Shown: one piece after another, positions 51,400-59,713 of the stretch
Layout: each line of letters opens with the position of its first letter
Numbering within the stretch: position 1 is the stretch's first letter
Assembly (NCBI RefSeq): GCF_002307495.1
Contig: NZ_NTMR01000003.1
Coordinates: 310,001 to 374,000 of the forward strand
Reading direction: 5' to 3'
From: Pseudomonas abyssi
Lineage (GTDB): Bacteria > Pseudomonadota > Gammaproteobacteria > Pseudomonadales > Pseudomonadaceae
Length of the DNA stretch: 64,000 nt
Translations under genes and position numbers: made by a program
Notes under the pieces: model-generated
What the model saw: only the letters and a program-made list of their open reading frames with translations
Databases searched by the model: none
What the model was told of the DNA's origin: nothing

Positions 51400-53731
51400 G
51401 AGCCTGCGCAGCCGGTTGATCCTGCTGCTGGTCGGGCTGTTGGCGCTGGTGCTGCTGGCGGTGTTTGTCGCGGTTTACACCAGCACCACTCTCTCTGCCG
51501 AGCGGCAGGCTGCACGACAATTGGAGTTGGGTGCTCGCGTGTTTCGCAGCGTACTGGATGCCCGAGCCCGGGAACTGGCTACGGCTACCCAGATTCTGGC
51601 TGCGGATTTTGGCTTCCGCCAAGCGGTGGCCAGTGGTGATCTGCCGACCATCGCTTCCGCCCTGGATAATCAGGCGCGGCGCATTGGTGCCGATCAGGCC
51701 CTGTTCTTCGACGCCGCTGGCGAGTTGCGGATTGCCAGCGCCCCCGGTCGCGATGGTCAAGCGCAGATTCAGGCGGTGGCCAGTTTGTCTCCTGAGGCGC
51801 TTATCGCAGTCATTGATCAGCAGCCGTATCTACTGGTCGATGCCGTGCTGCGCGCACCCTTGCCGGTTGGCGAGGTCGCCATGGCCTTTCGCCTGGACCA
51901 GGCGCTGGCCGATGAGCTGCGCGAGCTGACCGGGCTGGATATTCGCTTTGTCAGCAGCTACGACGGCGAAGTGCAGCATGCGCTGAGCACGCTTCCTGCT
52001 GCCCAGCAGTGGCCGCCGGGGTCGATGCGGGACAAGCAGACCTTGAATCTGGATGGTGAGCGCTACCAGCTGGTCCAGCTCAGCCTGCTGGAGCAGGCGC
52101 CTTATGCGGTGCACGTGCAGCTGATTAGCCCGCTGCGCGATCTGCTGGCCAGCTTTGCAGTGCTGAAGCGCGAGCTGCTGCTGATTACCCTGATTGCCTT
52201 GCTGGCGTCGTCACTACTGGCAGTCTGGCTGGCGGGCAGTCTGGCGCGCCCGGTGGCCAGCCTGGCCGACGCGGCGCGGCGTATCGGTCGTGGCGACTAC
52301 CAGTTTCGTGTCTGGCTCAAACGCCGCCGGGCCGATGAGTTAGGCATGTTGGCCGACAGCATTGACCTGATGCGCGAACGTATTGCCGAGCGCGAGCAGC
52401 AGCTGGCGCATAACGCCATGCATGACCCGCTGACCGGGCTGCCCAATCTCGCGATGGTGCGTGAGCGCCTGCAAAGCGCGGTTGCCGGCGGCCAGAGCGG
52501 GGTGCTGGCCCAGTGCAACCTGGATGAGCTGGCGCAGCTGGTCAACGCGCATGGGCAGGATCTGGTCGACAACCTGGTCTGTCAGTCTGCCGAGCGCCTG
52601 AACGCGGCCTTGCCGCCACGCAGTTTGCTGGCCTGGCAGCCGGGTAGCGGGTTTGTGCTGTTACTCGAAGGGCGCGCGTTGGACGACGCGGTGCTGCTGG
52701 TGGATCAGTTGCTGGGGCTGTTGGCAGACAAACTGCAGATCGAGCAGGTCAAGCTGCGCCCGCAGTGGCTGGCCGGGCTGGTGGAGTGGCCGCGTCAGGG
52801 CAGCGGTGTGACTGAGTTGTTGCGCCAGGCCAGTATGGCACTGGCCGATGCCGAGCCGGGAGATCATCGCGTGGCGGTGTATCAGGCGCAGCGCGATGAA
52901 GCCTACCAGCGTCGCCTGCAGCTGGCGCGCGATATTGCCTACGCGCCGCGCCATGAGGAGCTGAGCGTGGTGTACCAGCCCAAGCTGGCGCTGGCGAGCG
53001 GGCAGGTGCCGCAGGTCGAGGCGCTGATGCGTTGGCACCACCAGCGCCTGGGGCCGATTCGCCCGGATGAATTTATCGTGCTGGCCGAGCAGACCGGGAG
53101 CATCGCCCTGCTGACACAGTGGGTGCTGAACGCGGTGCTGGCACAGGTGCGTGAGTGGCTGTCGCGCGGCATCGAGCTGCAGGTGGCGATGAACATTTCG
53201 GCGCTGGATCTGGAGGATGCGAGCTTTCCTGAACAGGTCGAGCAGGCGTTGGAACGACATCAGGTGGCGCCGCGCTACCTGTCTCTGGAGGTCACCGAAA
53301 GCGCCTTGATGCGCGAACCTGAACGCAGTCTGGCGAGCCTGCAACGGCTGCGCGACAGCGGGATCAGTCTGGCCGTGGACGACTACGGTACCGGGTACTC
53401 TTCGCTGGCGATGCTCAAGAGTCTGCCGGTGCAGTACCTGAAGATCGACAAGTCCTTTGTGCTGCAGTTGACAGAGGGCAGCGATGATGCGGTGATCGTG
53501 CGCTCGACCATCGAACTGGCGCACAACATGGGGCTGGCGGTGATTGCCGAAGGGATAGAAAGCGAAGACACGCTGCACTGGCTGCAGCAGCGCGGCTGTG
53601 ACTACGCCCAGGGCTATTTTGTCAGCCGTCCGGTAGCGGCCGAGGTGCTGGAAGCCTGGTTGGGTGAGGCGCAGGCGCGCTTCGCCTATCTGGCAGAACG
53701 GGAGGTGGGGGTTAGTCCTTCGCCAGTGTGA
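51389..53731 (+). CDS. Cache-like/HAMP GGDEF-EAL protein with degenerate GGDEF
   Basis: About 780 residues: membrane segment 10-30, large periplasmic sensor (to about 260), second membrane segment (about 265-290), HAMP (about 290-340), GGDEF-like domain (about 355-500) and EAL domain (about 515-765). The cyclase signature is replaced by PGSGF (418-422), so no cyclase activity. The EAL domain keeps EALMRW (E544), SLEVTESALM, DDYGTGYSSL and AEGIE, predicting an active phosphodiesterase. ATG 51389 has GGAGG 12 bases upstream; GTG 51380 is too close to it. Overlaps the cupredoxin gene, and its last 20 bases overlap the convergent GGDEF-EAL gene. Confidence 0.9.
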   Translation: MVIKSLRSRLILLLVGLLALVLLAVFVAVYTSTTLSAERQAARQLELGARVFRSVLDARARELATATQILAADFGFRQAVASGDLPTIASALDNQARRIGADQALFFDAAGELRIASAPGRDGQAQIQAVASLSPEALIAVIDQQPYLLVDAVLRAPLPVGEVAMAFRLDQALADELRELTGLDIRFVSSYDGEVQHALSTLPAAQQWPPGSMRDKQTLNLDGERYQLVQLSLLEQAPYAVHVQLISPLRDLLASFAVLKRELLLITLIALLASSLLAVWLAGSLARPVASLADAARRIGRGDYQFRVWLKRRRADELGMLADSIDLMRERIAEREQQLAHNAMHDPLTGLPNLAMVRERLQSAVAGGQSGVLAQCNLDELAQLVNAHGQDLVDNLVCQSAERLNAALPPRSLLAWQPGSGFVLLLEGRALDDAVLLVDQLLGLLADKLQIEQVKLRPQWLAGLVEWPRQGSGVTELLRQASMALADAEPGDHRVAVYQAQRDEAYQRRLQLARDIAYAPRHEELSVVYQPKLALASGQVPQVEALMRWHHQRLGPIRPDEFIVLAEQTGSIALLTQWVLNAVLAQVREWLSRGIELQVAMNISALDLEDASFPEQVEQALERHQVAPRYLSLEVTESALMREPERSLASLQRLRDSGISLAVDDYGTGYSSLAMLKSLPVQYLKIDKSFVLQLTEGSDDAVIVRSTIELAHNMGLAVIAEGIESEDTLHWLQQRGCDYAQGYFVSRPVAAEVLEAWLGEAQARFAYLAEREVGVSPSPV

Positions 53732-56012
53732 TCTCGGTAATCAGGGCGGCCGACGGCATGCCGATGGCGGCGCCCTGAGCGTGCTGAATACCGAGCGCGC
53801 GCACCTGACTCAGCACGGCGGGGTTATGCACGAATTCGGCTACCGTCTGCATGCTCAACTCCTGCGCAAACTGCACAATGCCGCGGCATAGGGTCAGTGC
53901 GGTGGGGTTGCTGTCGAGTTGGCGGATCAGGCTGCCATCGATCTTGATCAAGTCCACGTCCAGGCGCAGCAGGTGCTCGAAGTTGGAGTAACCGGTGCCA
54001 AAATCATCAATGGCGATCCGGCAACCCTGCGCCTTGGCGCGGTCAATGAACTGCCGTACCGCGCTGTAGTTCTCGATACCTTCCGATTCCAGAATCTCGA
54101 AGATAACCTGCCTGCCCATGTTGCGGGTGGCGATGGACTCGAGGATATGGTCGGTCAGCTCCGGGTCCAGCAGGTCCTCGCAAGAGAGGTTGAGCGAAAA
54201 GCTCCACGGCTGTCCCTCGAAGCGCTCCAGCGCCAGATCAACCATGCGGCGGGTGAGGGTGCGGTAAAGACGAATCTTCTTGGCCAGGTCCAGAAAGTGA
54301 ATCGGGCTGATGGGTTCGCCCTGCTCGTCGAGCATGCGAACCAGGCACTCGTACTTGTCGATCTGGCCGCTGGTCAGATTGAGAATGGGTTGGTAGAAGG
54401 CAACGATACGGCCACTCTCCAGCGCGGCGCGCAAGCGGTTGGCGCCGATCAGGTTCTGCTCGTAGCTTTCACGCACGCGCTGGCTGGCATCGTAGAACAC
54501 AAAACTTTCCAGATTCAGACGTGCCAGTTCCAGGGCGATGTTGGCTCCGTGCAGCAATTGCTCGCCGCTCAGGTCGGCGGCGTTGCCCTGCTGGCTGCAG
54601 GCCACGCCCAAGCTGGCGTTGAGGGTCAGGGGCTGGTCTTCCCAGCGCACCTGCAGCTCGCCGATAAACACCAGCAGCTGTTCCAGGGCGGGCGTCAACT
54701 GCTCGGCGTTATGGTGCCCGGGCAGCCAGATGGCCAGTTCGTCGGCGGGCATGCGGTACAACCGGGCGCCGCGCCAGTCGGGGTTGGTGTCCAGCTTCTC
54801 CTGCAGTGCGTGGGCCAGGCTGATGATTACGTGATCGCCGCAGTTGTGGCCGTAAAAGTCGTTAATTTCCTTGAACGAGTCGATATTCAGCAGGATGAGG
54901 CTGGCGGTGTGGCTTTTCTTCAGGTCGGCCAGCAGACGCTCGCGGTTGGGCAGGCCGGTCAGGCTGTCGGTGTACAGGGTCTGCAACTGGCGCAGGGTGC
55001 CGGCCACCAGGTACAGCACCAGCGCTGAAATCAGCAGCATGATGATGCCGGCGATCAGCTGAATGCGCAGGTTGCTTTCGCGCATGGGCGCCAGCACGGC
55101 GTCTATCTCGGCCTGCGGTACGCCAATGCCGAAGATCATGCCGGCCTGGCTGCGGGCAAAGAAGAGTCGGTAATCGTCGCCGGCCAGGGTCTGCTGCAGC
55201 TGCTGCAGCGGTGCCGTCAGCTGACGCGCGTTGACCACCTGAGGCAGCGCTTGAGGCTCCAGCTGGTTGCCCAGCTGGAGATCAATCACGGCGTTGATCA
55301 AGGGTTGTGCCTGCGCCTGATCGGTTGCGGCGGACAGGCTGGACAGGTTGCGGTTGGCGTGGTCCAGCAAGAACGCAAAGGTACCGGGCGTGACTTCGAC
55401 CCGGCTGATGGTGCGAATGATGTCGTCGGCCAGCCAGTCGGTGACGGCCAGGCCGATCGGCATACCTGCGCTGTTGGTGATTAAAGCGGCGTGGCTGATC
55501 ACGACGCTGCTGATGCTGTCCTTGTAGTAGGCCGCGGTCCAGCTCTGGCTCGGGTCGCTGTCAGTCGCCTTGTTGGCGGCTCGCAGGCGCTGGAACCACG
55601 CACGCAGCTGTACTTGTTCTGCGCCCGGGACGTCGGTCACGGCAAGGCGCTGGCCCTGTCGGTAGGCGTAGCGAGCGGGCAGGGCACCATCGGCGTACCA
55701 GAGGGTGCTGCCGTGGGTGTCGGGGAAGTCTTGCAGGGCTCGGCGCAGGCTGTCGTCCAGCTCCTCGCCCAGGCGCGGCATCAGGGCGCCGGCGCGGGCC
55801 AGGCCTGCGGTGCTTTGCGCCATCAGGCGGTGGTGGGCGTTGATGCGGTCGAGGTTGGCATAGAAGGTGTCGGCAATCTGGCGTTGGCGCAGCTGCGCCA
55901 TGGCTTTTTCGGCGAACTCTAGATTCGCGCTTGCCATCAGCCAGCTGACTACCAGTACCAGCGCGACCATCAGGCTGAGCAGGATCATGATCGCGCGTTT
56001 GACTGGCAGCAT
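53712..56012 (-). CDS. dCache-like GGDEF-EAL protein with both motifs degenerate
   Basis: About 766 residues with membrane segments at about 7-28 and 333-353 and a periplasmic sensor between them. GGDEF-like domain (about 370-520) has PADEL (422-426) instead of GGDEF, so it is inactive. The EAL domain (about 525-760) reads ECL at 555-557 and VAEFV for the AEGVE motif, though IDDFGTGYSNF is intact. Weak or absent phosphodiesterase activity, or a binding role, is likely. Second gene of an operon with the Sel1 lipoprotein (17-base gap); its 3' end overlaps the convergent GGDEF-EAL gene by 20 bases. Confidence 0.88.
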   Translation of the reverse strand: MLPVKRAIMILLSLMVALVLVVSWLMASANLEFAEKAMAQLRQRQIADTFYANLDRINAHHRLMAQSTAGLARAGALMPRLGEELDDSLRRALQDFPDTHGSTLWYADGALPARYAYRQGQRLAVTDVPGAEQVQLRAWFQRLRAANKATDSDPSQSWTAAYYKDSISSVVISHAALITNSAGMPIGLAVTDWLADDIIRTISRVEVTPGTFAFLLDHANRNLSSLSAATDQAQAQPLINAVIDLQLGNQLEPQALPQVVNARQLTAPLQQLQQTLAGDDYRLFFARSQAGMIFGIGVPQAEIDAVLAPMRESNLRIQLIAGIIMLLISALVLYLVAGTLRQLQTLYTDSLTGLPNRERLLADLKKSHTASLILLNIDSFKEINDFYGHNCGDHVIISLAHALQEKLDTNPDWRGARLYRMPADELAIWLPGHHNAEQLTPALEQLLVFIGELQVRWEDQPLTLNASLGVACSQQGNAADLSGEQLLHGANIALELARLNLESFVFYDASQRVRESYEQNLIGANRLRAALESGRIVAFYQPILNLTSGQIDKYECLVRMLDEQGEPISPIHFLDLAKKIRLYRTLTRRMVDLALERFEGQPWSFSLNLSCEDLLDPELTDHILESIATRNMGRQVIFEILESEGIENYSAVRQFIDRAKAQGCRIAIDDFGTGYSNFEHLLRLDVDLIKIDGSLIRQLDSNPTALTLCRGIVQFAQELSMQTVAEFVHNPAVLSQVRALGIQHAQGAAIGMPSAALITEITLAKD

Positions 56013-56029
56013 TCCCTTGGCTCCGGTGT

Positions 56030-57244
56030 TCAGCGGCTATTGAGGCGGCGTTGTATCTGGTTGCGAGCGGCGGCCAGCTGCGTGCCGTCCAGCTGCCCCG
56101 AGAGTTGTTCAAGATAGCGCTTGCCGCGCTGTTCGCCATTGACCAGTGACAGGCTCAGCCAGACGTAGGCGGTTTGCGGGTCTTCCGGGCCACCTGTGCC
56201 GCGCAGGTAGTCCAGCCCCAGGCGGTATTGCGCTTCGGCGGAGCCGCGCTCGGCGGCCTGCTCCAGCCAGTATCGTCCAGCGGCTGTGCCGTTCTTGTCG
56301 ATACCAAGGGCAAGCATGGCTGGCAGGTAGCCGGCCGCGGCAGCCTGGCGCAGCTGGCTTTCGGCGCGTCCCGGGTCGGCCGCGGTGCCCTGGCCTTGCT
56401 GATAGGCCTGCGCCAGTTGGTAGTGGGCCTCGGGCAGCTGCTGGGCGGCGGCTTTCTGTAGCCAGCCAAAGGCTTCCTCGGGGGCTTGCGGTTTGAGCAG
56501 CTCGGCGAGTAGCAGTTGACCATTGGCCTGCCCCTGATCGGCTGCCAGGCGAGCCCAGCGCAGCGCCTCGGTCTGATTGCCGTTGCTGTTGCTGATGGTG
56601 GCCAGGTGATGTCGGGCTTTGGCGTCACCCGCGTTGGCTGCGGTGCGGCAGATCGATTCGGCCTGCTGGTAGTTTTTGATCGCGAACAGCAGATAGCACT
56701 CCTGCGCCTGGGCGGAGCTGCCGGTCTGCGCTGTGTTGCCGGTGTTGCTTGCGCCGGGCGACCTTGCGGCAGGCGATCCTGCGGCAGCTGTATGCTCGTC
56801 GGATGCGGCGCTTGCTGGCACGCGCTTGGCAAACTCATTGACCACCTCAGGACAGGAAAACGCGTAGCCCGCCTCAAGGCGCTGCAGTGAGTCGCGGGTG
56901 GCCGGCTGGCTGTTGTAGCGATAGGCGATAGCGCGGCAGCGACTGTCTCTTTCTGCGCGCACCACAGGCAGGTAGTCGCGGTAGTCGGGGTCGTCGGTAT
57001 GGTTGTTCAGGTAGCGGGTCAGCGGGTCAATGTAGGCCTGGTCGAATAGCGCTTCGACTTCAGCATGCCGTGCTTCAGCCTGCGGGTCGCCAGTCATGTT
57101 GGCTGCCAGGTCTGCCAGTTTCTGAGCCTGCGTTTTGATGGCTTCACCCGAGCGACTCAGAACGTTGTTCCGGTCGGACAGCGTTTGACAGCCGCCAAGC
57201 GCTATGGCGAGCACCAACAGCACGGTAGTGTGGATCCGCATCAT
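56030..57244 (-). CDS. Sel1-repeat lipoprotein
   Basis: A 404-residue predicted lipoprotein with lipobox Leu-Gly-Gly-Cys (Cys at about residue 19, Gln at +2, outer membrane favoured). A helical N-terminal part and an Ala/Ser/Gly linker (about 145-185) precede Sel1-type repeats from about 190 to 385 (for example LPEAHYQLAQAYQQGQGTAADPGRAESQLRQAA). Sel1 repeats mediate protein-protein contacts. It is translated 17 bases before a dCache GGDEF-EAL protein on the same strand, so it may present a signal to its periplasmic domain. Confidence 0.85.
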   Translation of the reverse strand: MMRIHTTVLLVLAIALGGCQTLSDRNNVLSRSGEAIKTQAQKLADLAANMTGDPQAEARHAEVEALFDQAYIDPLTRYLNNHTDDPDYRDYLPVVRAERDSRCRAIAYRYNSQPATRDSLQRLEAGYAFSCPEVVNEFAKRVPASAASDEHTAAAGSPAARSPGASNTGNTAQTGSSAQAQECYLLFAIKNYQQAESICRTAANAGDAKARHHLATISNSNGNQTEALRWARLAADQGQANGQLLLAELLKPQAPEEAFGWLQKAAAQQLPEAHYQLAQAYQQGQGTAADPGRAESQLRQAAAAGYLPAMLALGIDKNGTAAGRYWLEQAAERGSAEAQYRLGLDYLRGTGGPEDPQTAYVWLSLSLVNGEQRGKRYLEQLSGQLDGTQLAAARNQIQRRLNSR

Positions 57245-57526
57245 CTCTCTCTGGTGAGGTGGCGAGCGGCCTCTGTCGAGACGGCGCTGCCGGGCAAAGG
57301 CTGAAGAACAGGCGTTGTGCGCCTGTGGCCATCCTTTGCCATTGCAGCGGTGGTCAGTCTATCAGAAAGCCCGCGCAGCCCATGCATGATGGCAAATAGA
57401 CAGTCGTTTTGTCGATGGGGTTCCATCGAATGGCGACAGGTTGCCGAAGAGCTGGAACGCTTTTTGCGTAGTCCCCGACAAGTATGTGAATAGCGTCAAA
57501 TATTTGATTCGGGGACACTTCTGCCA
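57245..57526. other. Divergent Sel1-flhA promoter region
   Basis: A 282-base spacer carrying the sigma-54-like flhA promoter at 57453-57467. AGAGAGATGATG abuts the Sel1 start. A short TCGATGG-GGTT-CCATCGA hairpin lies near 57412-57429. Otherwise nothing recognised. Confidence 0.5.
57453..57467 (+). promoter_or_regulatory. Sigma-54 (RpoN) type promoter of flhA
   Basis: TGGAACGCTTTTTGC fits TGGCACG-N4-TTGC with one mismatch; the -24 GG and -12 GC are separated by the required 10 bases. It lies about 60 bases before the flhA ATG. RpoN/FleQ control of flhA is known in Pseudomonas. Confidence 0.78.
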
Positions 57527-59653
57527 ATGGCTGTTGATCGCGCGCAACTGATGGGCAACATGCGGACCAATCTGGCCGGGCTGCGTCATGGCAGCCTGGG
57601 GATTCCGGTGCTGCTGCTGGTGATGCTCGGCATGATGATGCTGCCGATCCCGCCCTTTCTGCTGGACGTGTTCTTTACCTTCAATATCGCGCTGTCACTG
57701 GTGGTGCTGCTGGTCTGCGCCTACGCGCTGCGGCCGCTGGATTTTGCGGTATTCCCGACCATTCTGCTGATCTCGACGTTGCTGCGTCTGGCGCTGAATG
57801 TGGCCTCTACCCGCGTGGTGCTGCTATACGGTCACGAGGGTGGCGACGCCGCCGGCAAGGTGATTCAGGCCTTTGGTGAGGTGGTGATCGGCGGCAACTA
57901 TGTTGTCGGTCTGGTGGTCTTTGCCATCTTGATGATCATCAACTTTGTGGTGGTCACCAAGGGCGCCGGGCGGATTTCCGAGGTCAGCGCACGCTTTACC
58001 CTGGATGCGATGCCTGGCAAGCAGATGGCGATTGATGCCGACCTGAACTCCGGCCTGATCGATCAGGAGCAGGCCAAGACCCGTCGTCGGGAAGTGGCGC
58101 AGGAAGCCGAGTTCTACGGCTCCATGGACGGTGCCAGCAAATTCGTGCGCGGCGATGCCATTGCCGGCCTGCTGATCCTGTTCATCAACGTGCTTGGTGG
58201 TCTGGCTATTGGTATGGCGCAGCATGGCCTGCCGTTTGCCGAGGCAGGCCGCATCTATGTGCTGCTGACCATCGGTGACGGTCTGGTGGCGCAGATTCCG
58301 TCGCTGCTGTTGTCGACAGCGGCGGCCATCATGGTGACCCGTGTCTCCACCTCCGAGGACATGGGCGCGCAGGTTCAGCGTCAGATGTTCGCCTCGCCCA
58401 AGGCGTTGGCGGTGGCGGCGGCGATTCTGATCGTGATGGGCCTGATCCCCGGCATGCCGCACTTTTCGTTTCTCAGTCTGGGCGCCATTGCCGCCGGTGG
58501 CGCCTGGTTTATCGCCAAGCGCCAGAAGGAGAAGGCTGAAGAAGAAGTCGAAGCCGAGCGCAAGCAGGCGCAACTGCCGGCCGTGCAGGCGCCGGAAACC
58601 CGCGAGCTGGGCTGGGATGACGTTACCCCGGTGGACATGGTCGGGCTGGAGGTTGGCTATCGTCTGATCCCGCTGGTCGATCGCAATCAGGGTGGACAGC
58701 TGCTGGCACGTATCAAGGGCGTGCGCAAAAAGCTCTCGCAGGACCTGGGCTTTCTGATGCCGTCGGTCCACATCCGCGACAACCTGGATCTGGCCCCCAA
58801 CGCCTATCGTCTGACGCTGATGGGGGTGAGTGTGGCCGAGGCCGAGATCTATCCGGACCGCGAGTTGGCGATCAACCCCGGACAGGTGTTCGGCGAGATC
58901 AAGGGCATTGCCGGCAAGGATCCGGCCTTTGGGCTGGATGCGGTCTGGATCGAAGCATCACAGAAGGACCAGGCCCAATCACTGGGGTACACCGTGGTAG
59001 ACGCCAGTACCGTGGTCGCTACCCACATCAACCAGATTCTGCACAAGCACGCGCACGAACTCATTGGGCATGAGGAAGTGCAGCAATTGATGCAGGTGCT
59101 GGCCAAGGCCTCGCCAAAGCTGGCCGAGGAGCTGGTGCCGGGCCTGATTTCGGTCTCCAATCTGCTCAAGGTGCTGCAGGGGCTGCTGCAGGAGCAGGTG
59201 CCGGTGCGGGATATCCGCACCATCGCCGAGGCCATCGCCAACAACTCGGGCAAGAGTCAAGATACCGGCGCGCTGATTGGCGCCGTGCGGGTCGCGCTGT
59301 CACGCTCCATCGTGCAAAGCATTGTGGGGCTTGACTCCGAGCTGCCTGTGATCACTCTGGAGCCCAGGTTGGAACAGATGTTGCTACAGAGTCTGCAGAA
59401 GGCCGGGCAGGGCGCTGATGACGGAATGTTGTTGGAGCCGGGCATGGCCGAGAAGCTGCAACGCTCGCTGTCCGACGCGGTACAACGGCAGGAGGTGCAG
59501 GGCAAGCCGGCGATTCTGCTGGTGGCCGGGCCGATTCGCATGATGATGGCCAAGTTTGTCCGCTATGCGGCGCCCGGAGCCCATGTACTGTCCTACCAGG
59601 AAATACCGGACAGCAAGCAGGTCACCATCATTGCGACGGTTGGCCAGAACTAG
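57527..59653 (+). CDS. flhA: Flagellar export apparatus protein FlhA
   Basis: A 708-residue protein of the flagellar type III export gate. About eight N-terminal membrane segments (to about 330) contain the FHIPEP-family loop KGAGRISEVSARFTLDAMPGKQMAIDADLNSG. The C-terminal cytoplasmic domain (about 360-708) forms the ring that docks chaperone-substrate complexes. First gene of an apparent flhA-flhF-fleN-fliA run; flhB is not upstream. Start ATG 57527 follows a weak ribosome site and a sigma-54-like promoter. Confidence 0.97.
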   Translation: MAVDRAQLMGNMRTNLAGLRHGSLGIPVLLLVMLGMMMLPIPPFLLDVFFTFNIALSLVVLLVCAYALRPLDFAVFPTILLISTLLRLALNVASTRVVLLYGHEGGDAAGKVIQAFGEVVIGGNYVVGLVVFAILMIINFVVVTKGAGRISEVSARFTLDAMPGKQMAIDADLNSGLIDQEQAKTRRREVAQEAEFYGSMDGASKFVRGDAIAGLLILFINVLGGLAIGMAQHGLPFAEAGRIYVLLTIGDGLVAQIPSLLLSTAAAIMVTRVSTSEDMGAQVQRQMFASPKALAVAAAILIVMGLIPGMPHFSFLSLGAIAAGGAWFIAKRQKEKAEEEVEAERKQAQLPAVQAPETRELGWDDVTPVDMVGLEVGYRLIPLVDRNQGGQLLARIKGVRKKLSQDLGFLMPSVHIRDNLDLAPNAYRLTLMGVSVAEAEIYPDRELAINPGQVFGEIKGIAGKDPAFGLDAVWIEASQKDQAQSLGYTVVDASTVVATHINQILHKHAHELIGHEEVQQLMQVLAKASPKLAEELVPGLISVSNLLKVLQGLLQEQVPVRDIRTIAEAIANNSGKSQDTGALIGAVRVALSRSIVQSIVGLDSELPVITLEPRLEQMLLQSLQKAGQGADDGMLLEPGMAEKLQRSLSDAVQRQEVQGKPAILLVAGPIRMMMAKFVRYAAPGAHVLSYQEIPDSKQVTIIATVGQN

Positions 59654-59713
59654 CAGCACCGAATGATTGAGGCATCTGCTGCGGCAGATGACCGTTAAGC
59701 GACGAGGTCAGCC

